Positions 26,716-37,300 of a DNA stretch of 64,000 bases are shown in pieces. Numbering within the stretch: the stretch's first letter is position 1; the number at the start of each line of letters is the position of its first letter. Under the pieces are notes generated by a model. The model saw nothing but the letters and a program-made list of their open reading frames with translations, was not told the origin of the DNA and did not search any database. Made by a program: the position numbers and the translations under genes. The stretch comes from Planctomycetota bacterium (GTDB lineage: Bacteria; Planctomycetota; UBA1135; GCA-002686595), in NCBI GenBank assembly GCA_016714045.1, contig JADJNY010000007.1, forward strand, positions 310,001 to 374,000, written 5' to 3'.

Positions 26716-28949
26716 TCAACCGCTCTCGCGGAGCCGTTGCAGGAAGAGGAGCGCGCGTCGCACGAGCTCGCTCCCGAGCCGCTGCACGGGTGCCTCGAGC
26801 CGCACGGTACCTGTGCTGCCCGAGCCGAGGGCGGCCTGCAGTTCGCGCGCGGGATCGTCGAGCGCGATGACGAGCTCGAAGTGGGCGCGGCTCGCTTCGC
26901 CCGTGCGCGGGTCGACGGCGATGCTGCCGCCCGCAGGCTGTGCGAGCGGCAGGAGCGCAGGGGTCGAGCGCGCGCTCGCCGGACTCGACGACGCGCTCGA
27001 TCGTGCCGTTCAGGAGGCGCTCTGGATTGCTCACGGGCCGGAACTCGACCGCCGCGCCGGGGCGCGGGAGCGCGCTCGCGAAGTTCTCTTGCGTACAGAG
27101 CGCGCGGACCGACAGGGGCCCCGCGCCGATGCGCGCGATCTCGGCTCCGCGTTCGAGGTAGCTCCCCGTCGCCGTGCGCGAGAGCGCCGTGAGGACGACG
27201 CCGTCGCACGGCGCGCGCACGATCCGCTCGGCGGCCTGGCGCTCCGCTTCGGCGAGCTCCTCGCGCGCGAGGGCGAGGCGCGGCGCCTGCGCGTCCGCGG
27301 AGCTCGGCGCCTCGGCCCAGGCCGCGCGGGCGCGCAGCTCTTCGAAGGCGACGCGCGCGGGCCGCCTCGACGCGCAGCTCGGCCCCGTGGACGTCGAGAC
27401 GCGCGATCGGCTCGCCCGAGCGCACCTGCGCGCCGGGCTCGACGAAGAGCTCGGCCACTTCGGCCTCGATCGTCGTGCAGACGACGGCTTCGTCGCGCGG
27501 CGCGAGGACGCCGCCGAACAGCGCCCGCGCCGGCATCGGCAGCGCGGCGAGCGCGATCGGCAAGAGGGCGAACAGGAAGATCGACAGGGAGACCGCGCGC
27601 GCGCGCACCGCGGCCGTCTCGGGGTCGCGCCACAGCCAGGGACCGACCTTGGCGAGGATGCGCACGAGCTCGAAGCCGAGGTACCCGACGCCGAGGAGGA
27701 CGCCGAGGGCGTAGAACTTGCTCGAAATCGCGGCGCACAGCCCGACGGCGACGAGCACGCGCGCGACGGCGCAGGCGAGAGCGAAGCCGACGAAGAGGAC
27801 GCGCAGCCCACGTTCGCTCGGGGCTGCGCCGATCGGGAGGCCGAGCAAGACGCGCTTCGCGAGCGCGAGCGTGTAGGCGGTGGCTCGCGCGCGCAGGTTG
27901 GGGACCTCGGTCAGATCGCAGAGCGCGTGGTAGCCGTCGTAGCGGAGGAGCGGGTTCAGGTTGAACGCGATCGTCACGACGCTGGCGAGGAGCACGACGT
28001 CGTGCGCGATCGAGCGCACGAGGCCCGGCGCCGTCACGCTCCAGACGAAGACGCCCAGCGCGGCGAGGAAGAGCTCGACGTACATGCCCGCGAGGGCGAC
28101 GAACAGCCGCCGCCAGCGGTTCGGGAACGTCCACGAGCTCGACGCGTCGACCCACGCCGTCGGCGTGAACAGGATCAGCGTGAGGCCCATCTGCGGCACG
28201 TGCCCGCCGAAGAACTTGCATGCGTACGCGTGGCCGAACTCGTGCGCGAGCTTGAGGAGGACGAGGCTCGCCCACAAGAGCGGCAGGTTGTCGTTCGCGA
28301 AGACGTCGTGGAGGGGCGCGGTGAATTCCTCCCACTGGCGTGCCACGACCCATCCGGCGGTCAAGACGGTGAGGAACCACAAGGCCGTCGCCGCGGGGGT
28401 GAAGAAGGGACGCGCGTAGCGGAGCGTGCGGCCCAGAAACCGGTCTGGGTTCCAAAGCGGGACCTGCAGCGACAAGAACGCGGTGGCCCAGCCGCGCAGG
28501 CGCGCGGAGTTCTTCCGCTGCGCGCGCTGGTAGAGCATCTTCCCGTCGTCGAGCGGGAGCGAGAGGAACCCGAGCCGATGCATCGAGAAGACGAAGTGGT
28601 AGTACTCCTCCTCGTCCTCGGTCCGCAGGATCCCGCGCGTGCACAGCTCGGTGAAGATCGAGCCGAGCGTCACGTCTTCGCGCAGGTGGACGAAGATGCC
28701 GTACTCGACGCGTCCCATCCGGTGGTGGCCGAGGGTGACGGGATCGCGGACGACGTAGGCGACCTCGCCGCGGAAGACGTGGCGCGAGACCTCGAGGTCC
28801 GCGCGCGTACCGACGCACGCGCGCGAGAGCCGCGCGGCGAGCGAGGGCGCGGCGGGTCCGGGGGCCGCGTCGGCGTCTTTCGGAGCGGGCGCAGGCCGCA
28901 CGCGGTCCCCGCCGCCTTCGGCCGGAGTCGACTTCGCTTGGGTGCTCAT
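26716..28949 (-). CDS. PqqD-like / M50 metallopeptidase / HlyD fusion membrane protein, two frameshifts
   Basis: Restored length ~743 residues. About 45-135: a winged-helix, PqqD-like region (VSRHVFRGEVAYVVRDP). About 185-470: a multi-TM site-2-protease-type domain with zinc motif HEFGH (236-240) and NPLLRYDG (332-339), both intact. About 485 onward: a lipoyl/HlyD-type adaptor with a coiled-coil hairpin (LALAREELAEAERQAAERI) and beta-barrel. Frame breaks, each fitting one extra base, lie near 27353-27359 (GCGCGC run) and 26960-26966 (GGGG run); beyond the second the protein ends ...FLQRLRESG. The architecture matches 'putative peptide zinc metalloprotease' (YydH-like) proteins found with HlyD adaptors in export loci. 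The ATG overlaps the GAF-HlyD stop (ATGA). Confidence 0.85.
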
Positions 28950-30829
28950 GGCCAGAGGTTGAGTCGCATCCAATCGAGTGCGCGGTGCCCGTAGATCCAA
29001 GCGACGCGGCGCTCGCCGGCCTCGAGGACGGCGACGCCTTCCATGCCGGGACGCAGTTGGCTCGCATCGCCGTCGGCGCGAGCTTCCGCGACGAAGACGT
29101 TGCGGCCGTCGTGCACGGCGGAGGCCGGCGCGACCTCCGTCACGGTCAAGGGCTGGCTCGATTCGGACGCCGCGAACGGGCTGAAGCGCGCGGTGGCGCC
29201 GACCCGCAGCGCGCCGAGGCTGGGCTCGGGGACACGCAGATCGAAGACGACCCGCTCGTCGGGCGCGATCTCGTACAGCGGTTCGCCCTGCGCGAGCACG
29301 GAGCCCGCGCGCTGCGCCGGATCCCCGGACAACACGCGGCCGTCGAACGGCGCGTGGATCGTCGCGCGCGCGATGCGGTCGTCCACCTCGGCGCGACGCG
29401 CCAGGAGTTCCGCGAGGCGCGCGCGGGCGAGCTCGGCGTCCGACGCGGTTCCCGACGCGAAGGCCCGGCGTTCCTCGACGCGCGCGACGTCGATCTCGCG
29501 CGCGAGGCGTCCGCTCTCGAGCTCGAGCGCGTGCGTGTCGAACCGCGCGATCGGTTCTCCCGCGCGCACGGTCTCGCCGGGGCGCTTGGCCGCGTGGGCG
29601 AGGACGCCCTCGAAGGGCGCGCTGACGTGGCGGAGCTCGGCGGTGCGCACGCGGCAAGGCACAGTGATTTCCCAGGCCGCCGTCCCGAGGGCGAGCCAGG
29701 CGCCCAGGGCGACCACTCCGGCGCCGAGCGCGGCGCGGACGACGCCGCGCGACGTCCGCAGGAGCCGGGCTTCTTCGCGCACGCGCCGCGCGACGTGGGC
29801 CGCGAGGCTCGCACGCGCGTGCTCGACGAGCTCGAGCGCGGGGGCGTAAGGCTCGACGAGCTTCGCGATCTCGTCCAGCTCCTCCACGCGGAACGGCTTG
29901 TCCGCCGCGCGCTGCAGTCCGATGACGAGAGCGACGCGGCCGTTCATCGAGATGGGGAGCGTCGCCACGGCGGCGCCCTGCGCGGCCGCGTGCCAGGCGC
30001 GGTGCAGGCGGTGCCCTGTCGACAGGTCGTCCGACTCCGCGCCGACGAGCTTGCGCTGACAGACGATGCGCGCGCCGTGGTCGGCGCTCTCTTCGAGCGC
30101 GGCGCGCAAACTCTGCACCCACGGGCTGTCCTCGCGCACGGAGTCGAGGCCCGAGATGCACTGCATGTCGAGGCGCGTCCCGCGAACACGCGCCAACGCG
30201 ACGCGATCGCAGCCGGTCTTCGTGCGCAGGTTGTTCGTGATGGAGAACGCGAGTTCGAGCGGCGTGCCGAACTCCGCGGCCTTGCGCAAGGCCTGCGCGG
30301 CGCCGCGGCCGATCTCCGGCGCGCGGTTCGGCGCGCCTGCCTCGGACGGAGCCGGCGCATGGAGCGCGTCCGTGCAGGAGCCGAGCAGCGCGGCGAGCGC
30401 CGCGAGCTCCTCGACGAGGAGCCGGGCCTCGCTCCGACTCGTGCACGGCGTTGCGACGGCCATCGCGCCGATGGACGCGCCCTTCGAGTCGAGCACGGGC
30501 GCGGAGAGGATCGCGAGCTCGACCGCTCCATCGCGCGTCTTGAAGACGTGCGCGTGCGGCTTCGGCTCCGAGAGCGCTTCGGTCAGCGCGCGTTCGACGG
30601 GTTCCGTCCAGAACGCGGGGTCGCCGACCTCGACGCCGGAACGTTCATGGAAGACACGTCCCGGGAAGCGCAGCTCGAGCGACGCGCAGGGGCTGGCGAA
30701 CCGCGCGACCAGCACGGGCAACGCACCGCGCGCGAACTCCGCCGCGTTCGCGGAGCGAGCCGCGAGCGCGAGGAGCGCGTGCAGGTGGTCCTGGTCGGAC
30801 GCGGTGCGAGGTTCGGAAGTCGTGGTCAT
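28946..30829 (-). CDS. GAF-domain HlyD-type membrane fusion protein
   Basis: 627 residues. The N-terminal ~340 look like two GAF-type sensor regions (the second about 180-335, with NNLRTKTGCDRVALARV...), then a membrane helix at about 365-390 and an HlyD/RND-adaptor region: lipoyl half EGVLAHAAKRPGETVRAGEPIARFD, a helical hairpin, second lipoyl half IHAPFDGRVL, and beta-barrel to ~615. The GAF part would be cytoplasmic and the adaptor part periplasmic, so a cytosolic signal could be coupled to an envelope export complex. The gene is 24 bp after the PilZ gene and overlaps the M50 fusion by 4 bp (ATGA), a tightly coupled pair. Confidence 0.87.
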   Translation of the reverse strand: MTTTSEPRTASDQDHLHALLALAARSANAAEFARGALPVLVARFASPCASLELRFPGRVFHERSGVEVGDPAFWTEPVERALTEALSEPKPHAHVFKTRDGAVELAILSAPVLDSKGASIGAMAVATPCTSRSEARLLVEELAALAALLGSCTDALHAPAPSEAGAPNRAPEIGRGAAQALRKAAEFGTPLELAFSITNNLRTKTGCDRVALARVRGTRLDMQCISGLDSVREDSPWVQSLRAALEESADHGARIVCQRKLVGAESDDLSTGHRLHRAWHAAAQGAAVATLPISMNGRVALVIGLQRAADKPFRVEELDEIAKLVEPYAPALELVEHARASLAAHVARRVREEARLLRTSRGVVRAALGAGVVALGAWLALGTAAWEITVPCRVRTAELRHVSAPFEGVLAHAAKRPGETVRAGEPIARFDTHALELESGRLAREIDVARVEERRAFASGTASDAELARARLAELLARRAEVDDRIARATIHAPFDGRVLSGDPAQRAGSVLAQGEPLYEIAPDERVVFDLRVPEPSLGALRVGATARFSPFAASESSQPLTVTEVAPASAVHDGRNVFVAEARADGDASQLRPGMEGVAVLEAGERRVAWIYGHRALDWMRLNLWP

Positions 30830-30853
30830 CGGGAAGGGACGGTCGCCGCGGCC

Positions 30854-31279
30854 TCAGCTCAAGAGGTCGTTGGACTCTCCGAAGAGCGAGGGGGGGAGCT
30901 CGATCTGCGCGAAGAACTGCACGCCGACCTCGAACGCGTCTTCGCGCAGGAGGCGACAGCGCAGGCAGCGTCCGAAGACGAGCGGCAGCTTGTGCTCGGT
31001 GGTGTCGAACTCGAGGCGATAGACGTCGCCGACACCGAGGGGCAGCGGGAGGATCAGGCGCGTCCCGCCGCGGCTGATGTCCGCGGTGAGGCCCTGAACC
31101 TTGAACTCGAGCAGCTGGCTCGAGTTGGCCGGGCGCACGACGACCTTCAGCTTCGTGTCGATGCGCGAGAAGAGCCGCTGGCGCGCGATCTCCTCGCTCT
31201 TCTGTCGCTCCAGGGTTTGGAGCAGCTCGGGCTCGAGGTCGCGCGGGCGCGACTCGGCATCGCCGTGGGATTCGAACAT
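30854..31279 (-). CDS. PilZ-domain c-di-GMP receptor
   Basis: 141 residues with both canonical c-di-GMP contacts: RxxxR in RLFSR followed by IDTKLKVVV, and DxSxxG in ADISRGGTRL. A Glu/Arg-rich N-terminal helix precedes the barrel, and the C-terminus reads FEVGVQFF. Unlike the neighbouring GGDEF-EAL protein, its binding motifs are intact, so it can plausibly sense c-di-GMP. It sits between the giant protein gene (90 bp upstream) and the GAF-HlyD gene (24 bp downstream), which suggests that export or display of the giant protein is c-di-GMP gated. Confidence 0.9.
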   Translation of the reverse strand: MFESHGDAESRPRDLEPELLQTLERQKSEEIARQRLFSRIDTKLKVVVRPANSSQLLEFKVQGLTADISRGGTRLILPLPLGVGDVYRLEFDTTEHKLPLVFGRCLRCRLLREDAFEVGVQFFAQIELPPSLFGESNDLLS

Positions 31280-31369
31280 GGGGATGGCCTCGGGTGGAGG
31301 AGGCGCTGCGTCGGGTGGAGGACGGGGTGGTGGGCCTACGAGTCGATCGGACGCCGGGGTGGTCTGAGT

Positions 31370-34300
31370 TCAGCGCGGTCGGTTGGATGTCGAAGAGGAA
31401 CGCTCCCCGGGCTCCTCGCGCGGAGCGAAGACACCGCTCGCCGTGCGCAGGAGGCCGTAGAGGCCCGCGAAGAGGCCGGACTCGCGCGGCGCCTCGCCCT
31501 CAGTGGAGGTCGAGGTCTGTGGAGCGGCGCGGCGCTCGGTCGCAGCGATGTCGGTCTCGTCCTCGACTGGAACGAACACCTCGGCGAACGGCTTCTGTGC
31601 CGTGTCGATGCGGGTGAGGACGAGCGGATCGGCGACGCGCAGCTCGGAGCTCCCGAGTTCGAGCGGCTCGTCGACGAGTGCGCTCGGGGGGAACTCCACG
31701 GGGTGCCCCGCGTCCGGTAGACGGTCCTCGTTCGTCGACCACTCGGACGTCGCGTACGCCATGCGCTCGGCGTTCGCGTGCTCGACCCCATCGATGCCCG
31801 TGTCGAGCACGGCGAGGTCGCCTGCGTCGATGCGGGGCAACTCCTCGGCGACGTCCTGAGCGAAGCGCGCGACGTCGACGAGCGCGGCCTGGACGTCGTC
31901 CTGCGCGGGCGGCTCCACGGCCTCCGGCGTGACGAGGACGTGGAGCGTGTCGACGGAGGTGTGCTCGCCGTCGCAGACGCGGAGCTGGAAGGTGAGGAGC
32001 GTCGGCGTCGTGGCGGCCGGGGCGTCGAACCGCAAGTTGGGGCCGTCGGACTGCAGGCTTCCGACCGGCGGTCCTCCGACTTGGATCCAGGTGTAGTCCA
32101 GGTCCGCGCCCTCGACATCCGCGCCGGAGCCTTGCACCAGGACCGAGGATCCGGGGTGGACCGCGACGTCGGAACCGGCGTCCGCGGTCGGCGCGTCGTC
32201 GTCAGCGTTCACGGTGATCGTGACGGTGTCGACCGACGTGTTCGTGCCGTCGCTGACCGCGAGTTCGAAGACGATGTCGGAGTTCGCGAGGCCCTCGGGT
32301 GCCGTGAACGTCGGCGACGCGGAGTTGGCATCGCTGAGCACGACGGTGGGGCCGCTCACCTGGGTCCAGGTGTAGGTGAGCGCTTCGCCTTCGACGTCCG
32401 AGCCCGAACCGCTCAACGTGACGACGTCGAGCTCGTCCACGCTCTGCGCAGGTCCGGCCTCGGCCGTCGGCGCGTCGTTGTCGGCGTGGACGGTGATCGT
32501 GACGGTGTCGACCGACGTGTTCGTGCCGTCGCTGACCGCGAGCTCGAACACGATGTCGGAGTTGGCGAGGCCTTCGGGCGCCGTGAACGTCGGCGACGCC
32601 GAGTTCGAGTCGCTCAACACGACGGCGGGCCCGCTCACTTGCGTCCACGTGTAGGTGAGCGCTTCGCCTTCGACGTCCGAGCCCGAACCGCTCAACGTGA
32701 CGACGTCGAGCTCGTCCACGCTCTGCGCAGGTCCGGCTTCGGCCGTTGGCGCGTCGTTGTCGGCGTGGACGGTGATCGTGACGGTGTCGACCGACGTGTT
32801 CGTGCCGTCGCTGACCGCGAGCTCGAACACGAGGTCCGAGTTCGCGAGGCCTTCGGGCGCCGTGAACGTCGGCGACGCCGAGTTCGAGTCGCTCAACACG
32901 ACGGCGGGCCCGCTCACTTGCGTCCACGTGTAGGTGAGCGCTTCGCCTTCGACGTCCGAGCCCGAACCGCTCAACGTGACGACGTCGAGCTCGTCCACGC
33001 TCTGCGCAGGTCCGGCTTCGGCCGTTGGCGCGTCGTTGTCGGCGTGGACGGTGATCGTGACGGTGTCGACCGACGTGTTCGTGCCGTCGCTGACCGCGAG
33101 TTCGAACACGATGTCCGAGTTGGCGAGTCCTTCCGGCGCCGTGAAGGTGGGCGAGGGCGAGTTCGCGTCGCTCAACACGACGCTGGGCCCGCTGACCTGC
33201 GTCCACGTGTACGTGAGCTCTTGGCCCTCGACGTCGAGAGCCTGCACCGCTCAAAGTGACGACATCGAGCTCGTCAACTGACTGCGCGGGTCCCGCCTCG
33301 GCCGTCGGCGCGTCGTTGTCGGCGTTGACGGTGATCGTGACGGTGTCGACCGACGTGTTCGTGCCGTCGCTGACCGCGAGCTCGAACACGAGGTCCGAGT
33401 TCGCGAGCCTTCGGGTGCCGTGAACGTCGGCGACGCCGCGTTCGCGTCGCTCAACACGACGGTGGGCCCGCTGACTTGCGTCCACGTGTAGGTGAGCGCT
33501 TCGCCTTCGACGTCGGGCCCGAACCGCTCAACGTGAAGACATCGCGCTCGTCAACTTACTGCGCGGGTCCCGCCTCGTCGGTCGGAGCATCGTTGTCGGC
33601 GTTGACGGTGATCGTGACGGTTTCTACGTACATGTTCGTGCCGTCGCTGACGGCGAGCTCGAACACGATGTCGGAGTTGGCCAGGCCTCCAGGCGCCGTG
33701 AACGTCGGCGACGCCGAGTTCGAGTCGCTCAACACGACGGCGGGCCCGCCCACTTGCGTCCACGTGTAGGTGAGCGCTTCGCCTTCGACGTCGGAGCCCG
33801 AGCCGCTCAACGTGACGACATCGAGCTCGTCCACGCTCTGCGCAGGTCCGGCCTCGGCCGTCGGCGCGTCGTTGTCGGCGTTGACGGTGATCGTGACGGT
33901 GTCGACCGACGTGTTCGTGCCGTCGCTGACCGCGAGTTCGAACACGATGTCCGAGTTGGCGAGTCCTTCGGGGGCCGTGAACGTCGGCGACGCTGCGTTC
34001 GCGTCGCTCAACACGACGCTGGGCCCGCTGACTTGCGTCCAGGTGTAGGTGAGCGCCTCGCCTTCGACGTCCGAGCCCGAGCCGCTCAACGTGACGACAT
34101 CGAGCTCGTCCACGCTCTGCGCAGGTCCGGCTTCGGCCGTCGGCGCGTCGTTGTCGGCGTTGACGGTGATCGTGACGGTGTCGACCGACGTGTTCGTGCC
34201 GTCGCTGACCGCGAGTTCGAACACGATGTCCGAGTTGGCGAGTCCTTCCGGCGCCGTGAAGGTGGGCGAGGGCGAGTTCGCGTCGCTCAACACGACGCTG

Positions 34301-37300
34301 GGCCCGCTGACCTGCGTCCACGTGTACGTGAGCTCTTGGCCCTCGACGTCGGAGCCTGCACCGCTCAAAGTGACGACATCGAGCTCGTCAACTGACTGCG
34401 CGGGTCCCGCCTCGGCCGTCGGCGCGTCGTTGTCGGCGTTGACGGTGATCGTGACGGTGTCGACCGACGTGTTCGTGCCGTCGCTGACCGCGAGTTCGAA
34501 CACGATGTCCGAGTTGGCGAGTCCTTCCGGCGCCGTGAAGGTGGGCGAGGGCGAGTTCGCGTCGCTCAACACGACGCTGGGCCCGCTGACCTGCGTCCAC
34601 GTGTACGTGAGCTCTTGGCCCTCGACGTCGGAGCCTGCACCGCTCAAAGTGACGACATCGAGCTCGTCAACTGACTGCGCGGGTCCCGCCTCGGCCGTCG
34701 GCGCGTCGTTGTCGGCGTTGACGGTGATCGTGACGGTGTCGACCGACGTGTTCGTGCCGTCGCTGACCGCGAGCTCGAACACGAGGTCCGAGTTGGCGAG
34801 TCCTTCCGGCGCCGTGAACGTCGGCGACGCGGAGTTGGCATCGCTGAGCACGACGGTGGGGCCGCTCACCTGGGTCCAGGTGTAGGTGAGCGCCTGCCCC
34901 TCGACATCGGAGCCTGCACCGCTCAACGTGACGACATCGAGCTCGTCCACGCTCTGCGCCGGGCCCGCCTCGGCAGACGGCGCGTCGTTGTCCGCGTTGA
35001 CGGTGATCGTGACGGTGTCGACCGACGTGTTCGTGCCGTCGCTGACGGCGAGCTCGAAGACGATGTCCGAGTTCGCGAGGCCTTCGGGCGCCGTGAACGT
35101 CGGCGACGCCGAGTTCGAGTCGCTCAACACGACGGCGGGCCCGCTCACTTGCGTCCACGTGTAGGTGAGCGCTTCGCCTTCGACGTCCGAGCCCGAACCG
35201 CTCAACGTGACGACGTCGAGCTCGTCCACGCTCTGCGCAGGTCCGGCCTCGGCCGTCGGCGCGTCGTTGTCGGCGTGGACGGTGATCGTGACGGTGTCGA
35301 CCGACGTGTTCGTGCCGTCGCTGACCGCGAGTTCGAACACGAGGTCCGAGTTGGCGAGTCCTTCGGGGGCCGTGAACGTCGGCGACGCTGCGTTTGCGTC
35401 GCTCAAGACGACAGTGGGCCCACCGACCTGCGTCCACGTGTACGTGAGCGCCTGTCCTTCGACATCGGAGCCTGCACCGCTCAACGTCACGACATCGAGC
35501 TCGTCGACGCTCTGCGCAGGGCCCGCCTCGGCCGTCGGCGCGTCGTTGTCCGCGTTGACCGTGATCGTGACCGTGTCGACGGACGTGTTCGTGCCGTCGC
35601 TGACCGCGAGCTCGAAGACGATGTCGGAGTTGGCCAGGCCTTGGGGCGCCGTGAACGTCGGCGACGCTGCGTTCGCGTCGCTCAAGACGACGGTGGGGCC
35701 GCTGACTTGCGTCCAGGCGTACGTGAGCGCCTGGCCCTCGACGTCCGAGCCCGAACCGCTCAACGTCACGACGTCGAGCTCGTCGACGCTCTGCGCGGGT
35801 CCCGCCTCGGCCGTCGGCGCGTCGTTGTCGGCGTTGACGGTGATCGTGACGGTGTCGACCGACGTGTTCGTGCCGTCGCTGACCGCGAGCTCGAACACGA
35901 TGTCGGAGTTGGCGAGGCCTTCGGGCGCCGTGAAGGTGGGCGAGGGCGAGTTCGCGTCGCTCAACACGACGCTGGGCCCGCTGACCTGCGTCCACGTGTA
36001 CGTGAGCTCTTGGCCCTCGACGTCGGAGCCTGCACCGCTCAAAGTGACGACATCGAGCTCGTCAACTGACTGCGCGGGTCCCGCCTCGGCCGTCGGCGCG
36101 TCGTTGTCGGCGTTGACGGTGATCGTGACGGTGTCGACCGACGTGTTCGTGCCGTCGCTGACCGCGAGCTCGAACACGAGGTCCGAGTTCGCGAGGCCTT
36201 CGGGTGCCGTGAACGTCGGCGACGCCGCGTTCGCGTCGCTCAACACGACGGTGGGCCCGCTGACTTGCGTCCACGTGTAGGTGAGCGCTTCGCCTTCGAC
36301 GTCGGAGCCCGAACCGCTCAACGTGACGACATCGAGCTCGTCAACTGACTGCGCGGGTCCCGCCTCGGCGGTCGGAGCATCGTTGTCGGCGTTGACGGTG
36401 ATCGTGACGGTGTCGACGGACGTGTTCGTGCCGTCGCTGACGGCGAGCTCGAACACGATGTCGGAGTTGGCCAGGCCTTCAGGCGCCGTGAACGTCGGCG
36501 ACGCCGAGTTCGAGTCGCTCAACACGACGGCGGGCCCGCCCACTTGCGTCCACGTGTAGGTGAGCGCTTCGCCTTCGACGTCGGAGCCCGAGCCGCTCAA
36601 CGTGACGACATCGAGCTCGTCCACGCTCTGCGCAGGTCCGGCCCTCGGCCGTCGGCGCGTCGTTGTCGGCGTTGACGGTGATCGTGACGGTGTCGACCGA
36701 CGTGTTCGTGCCGTCGCTGACCGCGAGTTCGAAGACGATGTCCGAGTTCGCGAGGCCTTCGGGCGCCGTGAACGTCGGCGACGCGGAGTTGGCATCGCTG
36801 AGCACGACGGTGGGGCCGCTCACCTGGGTCCAGGTGTAGGTGAGCGCCTGCCCCTCGACATCGGAGCCTGCACCGCTCAACGTGACGACATCGAGCTCGT
36901 CCACGCTCTGCGCCAGCCCCGCCTCGGCAGACGGCGCGTCGTTGTCCGCGTTGACGGTGATCGTGACGGTGTCGACCGACGTGTTCGTGCCGTCGCTGAC
37001 CGCGGAGTTCGAACACGATGTCCGAGTTAGCGAGTCCTTCCGGCGCCGTGAAGGTGGGCGAGGGCGAGTTCGCGTCGCTCAACACGACGCTGGGCCCGCT
37101 GACCTGCGTCCACGTGTACGTGAGCTCTTGGCCCTCGACGTCGGAGCCTGCACCGCTCAAAGTGACGACATCGAGCTCGTCAACTGACTGCGCGGGTCCC
37201 GCCTCGGCCGTCGGCGCGTCGTTGTCGGCGTTGACGGTGATCGTGACCGTCTCGACAGACGTGTTCGTGCCGTCGCTGACCGCGAGCTCGAACACGATGT

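Noticed and set aside
31778..33259. Long plus-strand ORFs opposite the giant gene (also 42266-45694 and 46346-49507)
   Set aside because: They mirror the repeats and codon bias of the minus-strand gene and show Arg/Asp/Val-rich shadow composition with no recognisable domain.
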